Assembly: GCA_017473905.1 (NCBI GenBank)
Contig: JAFUJA010000006.1
Location: forward strand, 1-40,404
DNA from: Lachnospiraceae bacterium
Lineage (GTDB): Bacteria; Bacillota; Clostridia; Lachnospirales; Lachnospiraceae
Direction: 5' to 3'
DNA: 40,404 nucleotides
The position numbers and the translations under genes were made by a program. Positions 30,317 to 39,212 of the stretch are shown here, piece by piece; the first letter of the stretch is position 1, and every line of letters starts with the position of its first letter. The notes beneath the pieces were generated by a model. It was not told the DNA's origin. It made no database searches and saw only the letters and a list, made by a program, of their open reading frames with translations.

Positions 30317-31024
30317 GTGGCTGGATTAATAGAGATTAGAGATATGTGTAAAATCTATAATCCCGGCGAAAACGAAGTGTGGGCCTTAAATCGAGTGAGC
30401 CTGACGGTAAACGAAGGTGAATTTGTTGCAATCATCGGTCAGTCGGGTTCCGGTAAGTCAACACTTATGAATATGCTGGGATGTCTTGATGTTCCTACTG
30501 CAGGAACCTATCTTTTACAAGGGGAAGACGTATCCCGTATGTCCGACGATGAACTTTCGTACATCAGAAACAAAGAAATCGGTTTTGTATTTCAGGGTTT
30601 TAACCTGATTCAAAGTTTAACTGCAATTGAAAATGTAGAACTGCCTTTGATTTACCGTAAGGTACCCAAAAACCAGCGAAGAGAACTGGCGGTAAAGGCG
30701 TTAGAACGTGTGGGCCTTGGGAATCGTATGACCCATAAACCTTCAGAAATGTCCGGTGGCCAGCAGCAGCGTGTTGCAATTGCGAGAGCCATTGCCCAGG
30801 CGCCGCCCATTATTCTGGCAGATGAGCCTACCGGTAATCTGGACTCCAATTCCAGTAAGGAAATTATGGGCATTTTAAAGGGTCTGAATGAGGAAGGCAG
30901 AACAATTATTTTGATTACCCATGACAGCGATATTGCCATGGAGGCAAAACGTATTATACATATCAAAGACGGTAGAATTGATTATGACGAAGTTAAGGAG
31001 GCGCAGTATGAGCAGAGTGAATAA
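30317..31024 (+). CDS. ABC transporter ATP-binding protein (MacB/LolD type)
   Basis: 235-residue ATPase powering the downstream FtsX-type permease. Start GTG at 30317, with GGGGAG at 30305-30310; a nearby ATG is out of frame. Walker [10 protein letters not shown] at 41-49, Q-loop in [22 protein letters not shown], signature SGGQQQR, Walker [16 protein letters not shown] and the H-loop ITHDSDIA are all intact, matching the MacB/LolD subfamily. The adaptor gene start overlaps its 3' end by 17 nt, so it is translationally coupled. Predicted to work mechanically on an extracytoplasmic substrate or export a peptide. Confidence 0.94.
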   Translation: MAGLIEIRDMCKIYNPGENEVWALNRVSLTVNEGEFVAIIGQSGSGKSTLMNMLGCLDVPTAGTYLLQGEDVSRMSDDELSYIRNKEIGFVFQGFNLIQSLTAIENVELPLIYRKVPKNQRRELAVKALERVGLGNRMTHKPSEMSGGQQQRVAIARAIAQAPPIILADEPTGNLDSNSSKEIMGILKGLNEEGRTIILITHDSDIAMEAKRIIHIKDGRIDYDEVKEAQYEQSE

Positions 31025-32723
31025 AAAAGGGGAAGGTATTCCTTTGCACCAGAATGAAACAGTAGAAGAAACACTGGAAAGAGTAAAAAAAGAAAGAGAA
31101 AAGAGCACAAAGCGTTCCAAACGGATTAAAATGATTATCGGAATTGCAGCGGCAGCGCTGGTTTTACTGATTCTGCTGATTGTTCTGATTATTGCGATTG
31201 TATCTAAAAACATGCCCACAACCGTTCCTACCGTTACGGCACAAAAAGGTTTGCTTGAAGCTAATGTTACCGTGACCGGTGTTTTGGAAAGCGGAAGAAA
31301 CGTAAATTATTACGCACCGGAAAGCATTGTTGTGGGAGAAGTCGTTGAGACAGGTACGGTAGTTTCCAAGGGCGATACCCTGCTTGTGTTTGATGAAGAA
31401 GATTATGCAGCAGTTTTAAAAGAATATGAGCTTGAGCATAAAATTGCAACCAACGAGCAGAAGAGCACATTGCAGACTTATAATGAAAATAAGGCTGATC
31501 TTGCAACAGCAAAAGCCAATGTTTCCAAATACCAGAAATTAAAAGATGCACAGCAGAATACCGTAAATCATTTAACTGCTACCATTACGGATGCCAATGC
31601 AATCAGAGCTGCTGAAATAGAAAAAGAAATTTATGAATGTGAACGTAAAATCAGAGAGTTTCAGTATTATGTGGATAATGCGGAAGAACTCGGCATGGGT
31701 AAAGAAGGTGTTGAAACCTACTTAAAATATATCCGTAGTGAGAGTGAACGTATTTCTGAGCTGAATTTTGAATTAAGCCAGCTTAGCGGCAGCGTTCAGG
31801 CGATTGAGCAGCAGAAAGCACTTTCGGATGCACAGAAGCTTCTTGCAGATTATGAAGGCGAACTGGAGAGCGCAAAGGCTGAGAAGGAATCTCTGGAAAA
31901 GATTATCGGAAACGAATATGATGAGGAAAATATTCTTTTAAGTAATGAATTAAGTGCTATCCGCGCTGAAAAGAGTTATCAGTCAGTTCTTGCATGTAAG
32001 GATGGTCTGAAAGCGGAGGGTGCCGGTGTTGTTTCTGCGGTAAGTGTTGTTCCCGGGGATAAATCCGTTGCCGGAACAACCATGATTACTGTATCCAGTC
32101 TGGAAGAAGTGGTAATTAATTTTACCATCAGTAAAAATGAACTGGACGATTTAAAAGTAGGTCAGAAAGCAGAAGTTTCCTGTATGGACAGCATCTACGA
32201 AGGAACCGTTACCCATGTGGGAAGTATGGCAGTAGCTACCGGAAACAATGGTGCACTTGCTATTTCAGCCCAGGTTCGTATAGACAATCCCGATGAGAAT
32301 CTCTGCCTCGGTCTTACTGCGAAGGTTAATATCAATACCGCAACCAAGGATGATGCATTGATGATTCCCCTTGAAACCTTGTATACGGATGCGGAAGGCG
32401 ATTTTATCTACATAGTGGAAAACGGAATCGTAGTAAAGCGTTATGTGACCGTGGGAATCGAATCGGCTACACATATTGAAATTCTGGATGGCATTGAAGA
32501 AGGAACATCTGTTATGACAAGTCTTACTGTCGGTGTAGAAGAGGGAAGTGCGGTAATTGCCATGCCTGATGTAACTCAGATGATGCTGCAGATGGAAAAT
32601 ATGGAAGCATTGCCGGAGGAAGTACAGGAGGGTGAAAGTACCGAAGCAGGCAGTGAAAGTGATGGTTCGGACGAGGCAACCGAAAACGCAGAGGAAGCAT
32701 CTTCCGAAAAAAGTCAGGAATAG
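31008..32723 (+). CDS. MacA/HlyD-type membrane fusion (adaptor) protein
   Basis: 571 residues from the ATG at 31008, chosen because AAGGAGG (30995-31001) precedes it; the frame is open further upstream inside the ATPase gene. A basic cytoplasmic N-terminus (1-40) and one membrane segment (42-66) are followed by the adaptor: a biotinyl-lipoyl half (NYYAPESIVVGEVVETGTVV), a long alpha-helical hairpin (about 135-320, Glu/Lys/Ala rich) and the second lipoyl half with beta-barrel (GVVSAVSVVPGDKSVAG, VGQKAEVSC). The C-terminal ~45 residues are very acidic and Ser/Glu rich, an unusual tail. In Gram-positives such adaptors partner a MacB-like permease without an outer-membrane tunnel. Confidence 0.9.
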   Translation: MSRVNKKGEGIPLHQNETVEETLERVKKEREKSTKRSKRIKMIIGIAAAALVLLILLIVLIIAIVSKNMPTTVPTVTAQKGLLEANVTVTGVLESGRNVNYYAPESIVVGEVVETGTVVSKGDTLLVFDEEDYAAVLKEYELEHKIATNEQKSTLQTYNENKADLATAKANVSKYQKLKDAQQNTVNHLTATITDANAIRAAEIEKEIYECERKIREFQYYVDNAEELGMGKEGVETYLKYIRSESERISELNFELSQLSGSVQAIEQQKALSDAQKLLADYEGELESAKAEKESLEKIIGNEYDEENILLSNELSAIRAEKSYQSVLACKDGLKAEGAGVVSAVSVVPGDKSVAGTTMITVSSLEEVVINFTISKNELDDLKVGQKAEVSCMDSIYEGTVTHVGSMAVATGNNGALAISAQVRIDNPDENLCLGLTAKVNINTATKDDALMIPLETLYTDAEGDFIYIVENGIVVKRYVTVGIESATHIEILDGIEEGTSVMTSLTVGVEEGSAVIAMPDVTQMMLQMENMEALPEEVQEGESTEAGSESDGSDEATENAEEASSEKSQE

Positions 32724-32732
32724 GTAAAGCTT

Positions 32733-33971
32733 ATGTCACAGTTGTTGGAATATATTAAAATTGCTTTAAAAAGTATAAAAAATAATAAAGCCCGCTCTAT
32801 TCTGACCATGACAGGTATTGTAATCGGTATTTCCTCGGTTATTATGATTGTTTCCGTAGGTAATGCGGTGAAAACCTCCGTGGTTAGCGGAATGAACGAA
32901 CTTTTTGGCGGTCAGATTATTGTTTACAGCATGTCTTTTGACGGAAGTGGCGAAATATACTTTGATGACGAAGATATGCAGGCAATCAGAGACAAAGTAA
33001 AAAATGTAAAAGGTGTTGTCACTCAGGGCGCATCATACGGAACCGTGGACACAAGTCGTAAATCCTACACGGTTTATGCCGAAATCGGGAATCCCGATCA
33101 TGATTTCACCAAGAGTAATCATATTACCAAGGGACGCAATATTACATGGGAAGAATATGAAGACGGTGCGCCGGTCTGCGTTATTCAGGAACAGAGTGCC
33201 TTAAATCTTTTCGGAAGAACGGATGTGGTGGGTGAAATAATGGAAGTAAATCTCTACGACCGTATTATCCCGTTCCGAATTGTAGGTGTACGTGAAAAAA
33301 CAGATTCTGCAATCATGAATATCGTATACATGGAGGATGAAGTGGAAATCGAAGTCAGTCTTACTACTGTTGAACAGGCTACGGGACTTCCCTTTTCATC
33401 TTATAATTCCATGATAACGATTTTGGCGGATTCTCCTGAAAATTCCACGCAGGTTGCAACGGATACGGTGCGGTTGCTCGAAAATCGGAAAGGTGTCAGA
33501 GGAGAAGATGCAATTTTCGTAGAAGAATTTTCAAGCTATATGGATGAGATTTCCACCATTGTAAACTTTGTAACGCTTTTTATTTCTTTCGTAGCTGCTG
33601 TATCACTTCTGGTAGGTGGTATCGGTGTTATGAACATTATGTTGGTATCCGTTACGGAGCGAACCAGAGAAATCGGTATCCGTAAGGCACTTGGTGCAAC
33701 AACCGGCTCCATTATGTTACAGTTCCTTGCCGAGGCGGGTATGATTACTTTAATCGGTGGTATTGCAGGTATGATTCTTGGTTGGGCCGGCGGTGGTGTG
33801 ATTTGCGGTATTGCTTCCTCTGTCAGCGGCATGAGTATTATTGCGTATGTAGATGCATTTACTGTTATAGGTGTGTGTGCGTTCTCGAGTATCATCGGAC
33901 TTTTCTTTGGTATTTACCCTGCACGTAAGGCAGCAAAAATGAGTCCTATTGAAGCACTTCGCCATGAATAA
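32733..33971 (+). CDS. MacB/FtsX-type ABC transporter permease
   Basis: 412 residues. One N-terminal membrane segment (about 19-42, LTMTGIVIGISSVIMIVSVG), a large extracytoplasmic MacB core domain (about 45-270), and three C-terminal membrane segments of the FtsX domain (about 280-305, 333-360 and 370-395) with VTERTREIGIRKALGATTG, a family hallmark, and the closing PARKAAKMSPIEALRHE. Start ATG 9 nt after the adaptor stop. With the two preceding genes it makes a complete tripartite MacAB-like exporter; candidate cargoes are peptides or antimicrobials, but no precursor gene is visible nearby. Confidence 0.93.
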   Translation: MSQLLEYIKIALKSIKNNKARSILTMTGIVIGISSVIMIVSVGNAVKTSVVSGMNELFGGQIIVYSMSFDGSGEIYFDDEDMQAIRDKVKNVKGVVTQGASYGTVDTSRKSYTVYAEIGNPDHDFTKSNHITKGRNITWEEYEDGAPVCVIQEQSALNLFGRTDVVGEIMEVNLYDRIIPFRIVGVREKTDSAIMNIVYMEDEVEIEVSLTTVEQATGLPFSSYNSMITILADSPENSTQVATDTVRLLENRKGVRGEDAIFVEEFSSYMDEISTIVNFVTLFISFVAAVSLLVGGIGVMNIMLVSVTERTREIGIRKALGATTGSIMLQFLAEAGMITLIGGIAGMILGWAGGGVICGIASSVSGMSIIAYVDAFTVIGVCAFSSIIGLFFGIYPARKAAKMSPIEALRHE

Positions 33972-33994
33972 AGTGAGAATGATATTATAAAAAG

Positions 33995-34040
33995 AAACAG
34001 GAAATTCTGTAAAAGATATGGAGTTTCCTGTTTTTCTTTT
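33995..34040 (+). terminator. Intrinsic terminator of the exporter operon
   Basis: AAACAGGAAATTC (33995-34007) pairs with GAGTTTCCTGTTT (34021-34033) around a 13-nt loop, followed by TTCTTTT. Confidence 0.8.
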
Positions 34041-34048
34041 ACATCTTC

Positions 34049-34077
34049 TTTTCATTTTTTTTGTTTTGTGGTATGCT
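34049..34077 (+). promoter_or_regulatory. Candidate promoter of the YcxB-like gene
   Basis: TTTTCA (34049-34054), 17 bp, TATGCT (34072-34077). It lies upstream of the ATG at 34115 and overlaps the earlier in-frame ATG, supporting the later start. Confidence 0.5.
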
Positions 34078-34114
34078 AATCTGGATTGAGAATGCATATT
34101 TTTGGGAGGTAGTC

Positions 34115-34600
34115 ATGGATATAGAATTTGATGTGAAAATGACTCCGGGTATTTTATTTGATTTTAAAATGCAGTATTCCTACCGCCAGCCCATTACAAT
34201 ACTTGCGACGGCAGCAGGTGGTGTATTGTGTTATCTTTTTATATCGGGAATGCAGACAAACCTTATTTACCTGATTATCGGTATTCTTTTGATTTTGTAC
34301 ACTCCGGTGAATAACCTGTATTCTTCTTTTGTGCAGGTAAAACTGATACCAAGCTTTCAGGAGCCTTTACATTACCGTCTTGCGGAAGAAGGCATCGAAG
34401 TGTCACAGGGAGAAGAGAAGCAGGTGTTGCCCTGGGATAATGTGACAAAGGCATATAGCAATAAAAAAAGTATTTTTGTACACTCATCTAAAAAAGCAGC
34501 GTTTATTTTCCCGCGTAAATCTTTGGGAAATTTTGAAACGGAGACAATACAGACTATTGCGGCACACATTTCGCCGGATATTATGAAAATACGTTATTGA
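34115..34600 (+). CDS. YcxB-like membrane protein
   Basis: 161 residues from the ATG at 34115 (GGGAGGT just upstream). A short N-terminal beta segment (FDVKMTPGILFDFKMQYSYR) is followed by two close membrane segments (about 30-46 and 50-68) and a C-terminal YcxB-like domain (YRLAEEGIEVSQGEEKQVLPWDNV, then KKSIFVHSSKKAAFIFPRKSL), a PH-like fold of unknown role. Such proteins are widespread small membrane proteins in Firmicutes. It precedes tsaE by 18 nt, so it is probably co-transcribed with the t6A genes without an obvious functional link. Confidence 0.78.
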   Translation: MDIEFDVKMTPGILFDFKMQYSYRQPITILATAAGGVLCYLFISGMQTNLIYLIIGILLILYTPVNNLYSSFVQVKLIPSFQEPLHYRLAEEGIEVSQGEEKQVLPWDNVTKAYSNKKSIFVHSSKKAAFIFPRKSLGNFETETIQTIAAHISPDIMKIRY

Positions 34601-34618
34601 TGAAATAGAGGAATGAGT

Positions 34619-35038
34619 ATGGTTACGGAATCTTTTAGTGCCCGGGAAACTTATGAGTTGGGAAGAAAACTTGGCGAGGAAGCAACTCCCGGTTGTATTT
34701 ATGCACTTTTCGGAGATTTGGGTGTGGGTAAAACGGTTTTTACCAAAGGATTTGCTGAAGGACTTGGAATCAAAGAGCATGTCAGCAGCCCTACTTTTAC
34801 AATTGTGCAGGTGTATGAAGAAGGACGGCTTCCTTTTTATCATTTTGATGTGTACAGAATCAGTGATTTGGATGAAATGGACGAAATCGGGTACGAGGAT
34901 TATTTCTTCGGAGAAGGCGTTTGCCTGGTGGAATGGGCGAATCTGATTGAAGAATTGATGCCTGAAAATACCATTCCGGTACGCATTGAGAAGGACTTGA
35001 ATAAAGGGTTTGATTATCGCAGAATCACCATAGGATAG
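34619..35038 (+). CDS. tsaE: tRNA t6A biosynthesis ATPase TsaE
   Basis: Small ATPase needed, with TsaB and TsaD, to place threonylcarbamoyl on A37 of ANN-decoding tRNAs. 139 residues from the ATG at 34619, which has AGAGGA at 34607-34612 six nt upstream; the ATG at 34613 directly abuts that site. Walker A GDLGVGKTVF, then SSPTFTIVQVYEEG and YHFDVYRISDLDEM with the conserved Asp, and VEWANLIEELMPE are hallmarks. First of the tsaE-tsaB-rimI cluster; tsaD follows about 3.1 kb later. Assignment is firm. Confidence 0.95.
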   Translation: MVTESFSARETYELGRKLGEEATPGCIYALFGDLGVGKTVFTKGFAEGLGIKEHVSSPTFTIVQVYEEGRLPFYHFDVYRISDLDEMDEIGYEDYFFGEGVCLVEWANLIEELMPENTIPVRIEKDLNKGFDYRRITIG

Positions 35039-35066
35039 ATAAAACCTGAAGAAAAGAGAGAAAACA

Positions 35067-35792
35067 ATGAAAATAATCGGAATCGACAGCTCCGGTCTTG
35101 TGGCTTCCGTGGCAATTGCAACGGAAAACGGGATTTTGGCGGAGTATACCGTGAATAACAAAAAAACACATTCCCAGACTCTGCTTCCTATGTTGGATGA
35201 AATATGCAGAATTACGGAACTGGATTTAAAGGAAGTGGATGGCGTTGCCATTGCAGCCGGCCCCGGCTCTTTTACGGGACTTCGTATCGGGTCTGCAACT
35301 GCAAAAGGCATCGGACTTGCACTGGATATTCCTGTGATGGAGGTCTCTACCGTAACTGCTTTGGCATGGAATCTTTACGGTACGGACAGGGTGGTTTGTC
35401 CCATTATGGATGCCAGAAGAAATCAGGTATATACAGGAATTTACGAATTCATAAAAGAAAATACGGAATTCCGTATTTCTGCGGTAAAAGATGCCTGTGC
35501 GGTAATGATAGATGAGATTGCCGACATTTTAAATGAAATGGGAAGGGAAGTCATCTTTTTAGGCGACGGTGTTCCTGTTTTTGAAGAAAAGTTAAAAGCA
35601 CTTATGAAGGTCCCTTATTCATTTGCTCCAATGCATTTGTCCAGACAGAGAGCTGCCTGCGTAGCCGAGCTTGGAATGAGAATGTTTGCTAAGGGAGAAT
35701 TTGTATCTGCGGATGAACATTCACCGGAATACCTGAGACTTTCCCAGGCGGAGCGGGAGCGTAAGGAAGCGGAAGAGAAAAACAAGGCATAG
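35067..35792 (+). CDS. tsaB: tRNA t6A biosynthesis protein TsaB
   Basis: ASKHA-fold partner of TsaD in the t6A threonylcarbamoyltransferase complex; itself inactive as an enzyme. 241 residues. IIGIDSSGLVASVAIATENG, KKTHSQTLLPMLDEI and AAGPGSFTGLRIGSATAKG are diagnostic; the C-terminal tail (RERKEAEEKNKA) is highly charged. Start ATG with AAGAGAG upstream, 28 nt after tsaE and 3 nt before rimI. Cytoplasmic. Assignment is firm. Confidence 0.95.
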   Translation: MKIIGIDSSGLVASVAIATENGILAEYTVNNKKTHSQTLLPMLDEICRITELDLKEVDGVAIAAGPGSFTGLRIGSATAKGIGLALDIPVMEVSTVTALAWNLYGTDRVVCPIMDARRNQVYTGIYEFIKENTEFRISAVKDACAVMIDEIADILNEMGREVIFLGDGVPVFEEKLKALMKVPYSFAPMHLSRQRAACVAELGMRMFAKGEFVSADEHSPEYLRLSQAERERKEAEEKNKA

Positions 35793-35795
35793 ATT

Positions 35796-36242
35796 ATGGT
35801 AAAAATAAGAAGAATGACGTTGGACGATGTCCCTCATGCGGCCCGTCTTGAAAAAGAGAATTTTTCGGATCCCTGGTCTGAGCAGTCCTTCCGGGAAGAG
35901 GTACAAAATCCGGATGCACTTTATCTTGTTGCCTGTGAGGATGAGGTGGTTCTCGGAATTTGCGGATTGCTGATTTCCTACGATGAAGGTGATGTTTTAA
36001 ATGTTTCGGTATCGGATAAAGCAAGAAGACGGGGAATCGGGGAAGCAATGTTGAAAGAGCTGATGCTTCAGGGTAAACAACGCGGTGTAAATGCTTTTAC
36101 GTTAGAAGTGCGTAAGGGCAATCATCCGGCGATTGCATTATACGAGAAACTTGGATTTGTTTCTGAAGGGGTTCGCCCGAATTTTTACAGAAATCCCACA
36201 GAGGATGCTGTTATTTACTGGAAAAGAGACGATATAATATAA
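35796..36242 (+). CDS. rimI: Ribosomal-protein-alanine N-acetyltransferase RimI
   Basis: GNAT acetyltransferase of the RimI family, which acetylates protein N-terminal amines such as ribosomal protein S18 in E. coli. 148 residues. N-terminal IRRMTLDDVPHAARLEKENF and DPWSEQSF, acetyl-CoA loop KARRRGIGEAML (R-x-x-G-x-G/A type), VNAFTLEVRKGNHPAIALYEKLGF and FYRNPTEDAVIYW are typical. Directly after tsaB, a common arrangement, although the target in Clostridia is not established. Assignment to RimI is good; exact substrate is open. Confidence 0.92.
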   Translation: MVKIRRMTLDDVPHAARLEKENFSDPWSEQSFREEVQNPDALYLVACEDEVVLGICGLLISYDEGDVLNVSVSDKARRRGIGEAMLKELMLQGKQRGVNAFTLEVRKGNHPAIALYEKLGFVSEGVRPNFYRNPTEDAVIYWKRDDII

Positions 36243-36327
36243 AGTGAAAGTTTTCTTGCATTATTTTCCACTAGGAATTCCTGTGTTTCTCCGATATGAT
36301 TAAAAAGATATAAGAAGGAGGAAGCAT

Positions 36328-36573
36328 ATGCGGGAATACAATACAGAAAACGGAAAGCTTGTTTGTGTGACATGCAACCGTTGCGGAAAGCAGCTTGAAG
36401 TGGAAAACGGAATTCTGATGGAGGGATGCTTCCATTCGGATTGGATGTTTGGATATTTTTCAAAGAGGGACAGGGAAAAGCATGCTTTTGACCTCTGCGA
36501 AGAATGCTATGATAAAATGATTGGGGAGTTTCAGATTCCCCCGGAAATTATTACGGTAACTGAGCTTTTGTAA
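36328..36573 (+). CDS. Small cysteine-rich protein of unknown function
   Basis: 81 residues, not recognised by name. Two CxxC knuckles, Cys16/Cys19 (CNRCGK) and Cys57/Cys60 (CEECYDK), plus Cys13 and Cys34, suggest a rubredoxin- or zinc-ribbon-like fold. Start ATG with AAGGAGG upstream. Between the knuckles, WMFGYFSKRDREKHAFDLC is conserved-looking and likely folds next to the metal. It sits between rimI and rnz in a block of tRNA and translation genes. No DNA-binding motif or signal peptide is visible, so function is unknown. Confidence 0.72.
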   Translation: MREYNTENGKLVCVTCNRCGKQLEVENGILMEGCFHSDWMFGYFSKRDREKHAFDLCEECYDKMIGEFQIPPEIITVTELL

Positions 36574-36602
36574 AAGGTGGCCGTAGTTTTAGGAGTGTTG
36601 GA

Positions 36603-37511
36603 ATGTTAGATATTTGTCTTTTGGGGACGGGAGGTATGATGCCTCTCCCCTATCGTTGGCTTACCTCTATGATGGCAAGATACAACGGAAAAAGTATTTT
36701 GATTGATTGCGGAGAAGGCACCCAGATTGCAATGAAAGAAAAGGGGTGGAGTCCGAAGCCCATAGATGTGATTTGCTTTACACATTTTCATGCAGATCAT
36801 ATCAGCGGTTTGCCCGGCATGTTTCTGACCATGGGAAATGCCGAGCGTACGGAGCCGTTGCTTTTGATTGGTCCTAAGGGGCTGGAGCGTATTGTTACCG
36901 CGTTGCGCACAATCGCGCCGGAGCTGCCTTTTGAACTTAAATTTATTGAGTTAAACGGACCTGAGCAGGAAATCGATCTTGGAGATATGAAAATCAAAGC
37001 ATTCCGTGTGAACCACAATGTGACCTGCTACGGATACAGCCTGATTGTGGAACGAACAGGTATGTTTGATGTGGAACGGGCAAAAGCACAGAATATTGAA
37101 CAGAAGTATTGGAACCGTTTGCAAAAGGGTGAAGTGATTGAGCTTGAAGACAGAGTTTTAACTCCGGATATGGTGCTTGGTCCGCCCAGAAAGGGCCTGA
37201 AGGTTACCTATACTACTGATACACGCCCTTGTGAGAGTATTGTTAAAAATGCAGAAGGCGCAGACCTTTTTATCTGTGAAGGCATGTACGGAGATGATGA
37301 AAAGGCAGTGAAAGCAAAAGAGAACAAGCATATGACCTTTTATGAGGCTGCTGATCTGGCTAAAAGAAGTGATGTTGGTGCAATGTGGCTGACACATTAC
37401 AGCCCTTCTTTGGTCAGGGCAGAAGATTACATGGGCAGGGTGCGAAAAATCTTTCCCCGTGCGGAAGCAGGGAAAGATGGTAAAACTATAGAGTTGAGAT
37501 TCGAGGATTGA
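36603..37511 (+). CDS. rnz: Ribonuclease Z (tRNase Z)
   Basis: Metallo-beta-lactamase-fold endonuclease that trims the 3' ends of tRNA precursors. 302 residues, matching the short bacterial form. N-terminal LLGTGGMMPLPYRWLTSMM, zinc motif HFHADH at 61-66, VNHNVTCYGYSL, the third-metal aspartate in YTTDTRPCESI, and the C-terminal HMTFYEAADLAKRSDVGAMW and LTHYSP histidine motif are present. Start ATG 29 nt after the Cys-rich gene. It fits the tRNA-modification neighbourhood. Assignment is firm, though the FLEXIBLE arm region is not well conserved by eye. Confidence 0.9.
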   Translation: MLDICLLGTGGMMPLPYRWLTSMMARYNGKSILIDCGEGTQIAMKEKGWSPKPIDVICFTHFHADHISGLPGMFLTMGNAERTEPLLLIGPKGLERIVTALRTIAPELPFELKFIELNGPEQEIDLGDMKIKAFRVNHNVTCYGYSLIVERTGMFDVERAKAQNIEQKYWNRLQKGEVIELEDRVLTPDMVLGPPRKGLKVTYTTDTRPCESIVKNAEGADLFICEGMYGDDEKAVKAKENKHMTFYEAADLAKRSDVGAMWLTHYSPSLVRAEDYMGRVRKIFPRAEAGKDGKTIELRFED

Positions 37512-37550
37512 AATTAAATCATGATTTAATAAAAAGAAAGGAGGAGGCGT

Positions 37551-38147
37551 ATGAAGTGGAAAGCAATTGCCGGAGTGACCGTTGTTCTGTTTGCTGCGGT
37601 TTTGATTCTGACAGTATTTGTTTTTTTTGGTGAGAGCGAAGGCTCTAAAACCGGAGAATCTGAAGTGACGGTAAGTAAAACGGATACTGTACTTTTACGG
37701 GATATCAAAAACAATTATCCGCCGACTCCAAAAGAGGTTTTGAAGTACTACAGTGAAATCACGACCTGCTTTTACAATGAAGAGTTGGATGAAGATAAAC
37801 TGGCGGCGTTGGCGCGCAGGGCAAGAGAATTGTATGATACGGAACTTGTGGCTGACAAAACGGAAGAAGAATATCTTGAAGATTTGAAAGAAGATATCCT
37901 GGCATTTCAGTCACAGGGGATCACCGTTTCGGGTTATACGGTTTCTTCAAGTACGGATGTTTTTTATTTTGAAGAAGATGAGTATGAGTTTGCAAGATTA
38001 TATGCAAACTATCGTTTACGTCAGGGAACGGAATTTGTTTATTCAAATGAAAAGTTCCTTTTACGTAAGGATGAGCAGGGGCACTGGAAAATTTTCGGCT
38101 GGGATTTGGTAGAAGAGAATTCTGAAACAACGGAAGCCACCGAGTGA
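37551..38147 (+). CDS. Membrane-anchored unknown protein, possibly DUF6715
   Basis: 198 residues. An N-terminal signal anchor (about 4-25) is followed by an acidic/Ser-rich stretch and an extracytoplasmic domain: LLRDIKNNYPPTPKEVLKYY, helical YNEELDEDKLAALARRARELY, then a beta-rich part ending LRKDEQGHWKIFGWDLVEE, a layout like SnoaL/NTF2-type folds. I recall similar proteins as DUF6715, but cannot verify. Start ATG with GGAGGAGG upstream; 39 nt after rnz and 30 nt before tsaD. No catalytic motif is seen. Role unknown. Confidence 0.65.
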   Translation: MKWKAIAGVTVVLFAAVLILTVFVFFGESEGSKTGESEVTVSKTDTVLLRDIKNNYPPTPKEVLKYYSEITTCFYNEELDEDKLAALARRARELYDTELVADKTEEEYLEDLKEDILAFQSQGITVSGYTVSSSTDVFYFEEDEYEFARLYANYRLRQGTEFVYSNEKFLLRKDEQGHWKIFGWDLVEENSETTEATE

Positions 38148-38177
38148 TTTTAGTTTAAAGATAAAAAGGAATAAGAT

Positions 38178-39200
38178 ATGGAACAGGATGTATTAATTCT
38201 TGCAATCGAAAGTTCTTGCGACGAAACCGCTGCATCTGTGGTTAAAAACGGAAGAGAGGTTTTGTCCAATGTGATTTTTTCGCAGATTGATTTGCACACC
38301 GTTTACGGCGGTGTTGTGCCGGAGATTGCATCGAGAAAGCATATTGATAAAATTAACCAGGTAATAAAGGAAGCGCTTGACAAGGCAGATGTCACACTTG
38401 AAGAGATTACTGCAATCGCGGTAACCTACGGACCGGGTCTTGTTGGCGCTCTTCTTGTGGGCGTTTCCGCGGCGAAGGCTCTTGCCTTTGCTACAGGTAA
38501 GCCGCTGGTAGGCGTGCATCATATCGAAGGGCATATTTCTGCCAATTACATAGAACACAAGGAGTTGAAACCTCCTTTTGTTTCTCTTGTTGTGTCCGGT
38601 GGGCATACTCATCTTGTTTCCGTAAAAGACTACGGAACTTACGAAATTTTGGGCCGTACAATGGATGATGCCGCAGGAGAAGCATTTGATAAAGTGGCTC
38701 GGGCAATTGGTCTGGGATATCCCGGCGGACCCAAAATTGATAAGCTTTCGAAAGAAGGAAATCCGGAGGCAATTCATTTTCCCAGAGCAAAAGTCGGAGA
38801 TTCTGCTTTTGATTTCAGCTTCAGCGGTTTAAAGTCTTCTGTTTTAAATTATCTGAACGGTTGCGAAATGAAAGGTGAAGAAATTTGCAAAGCAGATGTT
38901 GCAGCTTCTTTTCAAAAGGCTGTCGTTGATGTTTTGGTAGGGCATTCCATGGAAGCAATTGAGCAGTACGGACTGGATAAGTTTGCAATTGCCGGCGGGG
39001 TGGCGTCTAATCAAACCCTTCGCAGGGCTTTTGAAGAAGCATGTGCTGAAAAGGGAGTGAAATTTTATTGCCCGTCTCCTGTATATTGTACCGATAATGC
39101 GGCTATGATAGGTGTGGCAGGGTACTATGAGTATATAAAAGGCGTACGTCACGGTTATGATTTGAATGCGGTTCCCGGTTTGCGTCTCGGAGAAAGATAA
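38178..39200 (+). CDS. tsaD: tRNA N6-adenosine threonylcarbamoyltransferase TsaD
   Basis: Catalytic subunit that transfers threonylcarbamoyl to A37 of tRNA. 340 residues, normal size. Diagnostic motifs: [39 protein letters not shown], iron/metal-binding HHIEGH (114-119; His115 and His119), [22 protein letters not shown] and the C-terminal metal aspartate in CTDNAAMIG. It lies about 3.1 kb downstream of tsaE and tsaB and directly upstream of ispD. Start ATG with AAAAAGGA upstream. Assignment is firm. Confidence 0.97.
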   Translation: MEQDVLILAIESSCDETAASVVKNGREVLSNVIFSQIDLHTVYGGVVPEIASRKHIDKINQVIKEALDKADVTLEEITAIAVTYGPGLVGALLVGVSAAKALAFATGKPLVGVHHIEGHISANYIEHKELKPPFVSLVVSGGHTHLVSVKDYGTYEILGRTMDDAAGEAFDKVARAIGLGYPGGPKIDKLSKEGNPEAIHFPRAKVGDSAFDFSFSGLKSSVLNYLNGCEMKGEEICKADVAASFQKAVVDVLVGHSMEAIEQYGLDKFAIAGGVASNQTLRRAFEEACAEKGVKFYCPSPVYCTDNAAMIGVAGYYEYIKGVRHGYDLNAVPGLRLGER

Positions 39201-39212
39201 AAGGAGTCTGGT

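Noticed and set aside
30921-31007. Longer adaptor protein starting inside the ATPase gene
   Set aside because: No RBS precedes the early ATG, and the AAGGAGG before 31008 gives the natural basic N-terminus.
36256-36300. TTGCAT and TATGAT upstream of the small Cys-rich gene
   Set aside because: They are 33 bp apart, far too long for a promoter; the gene probably relies on the upstream operon.
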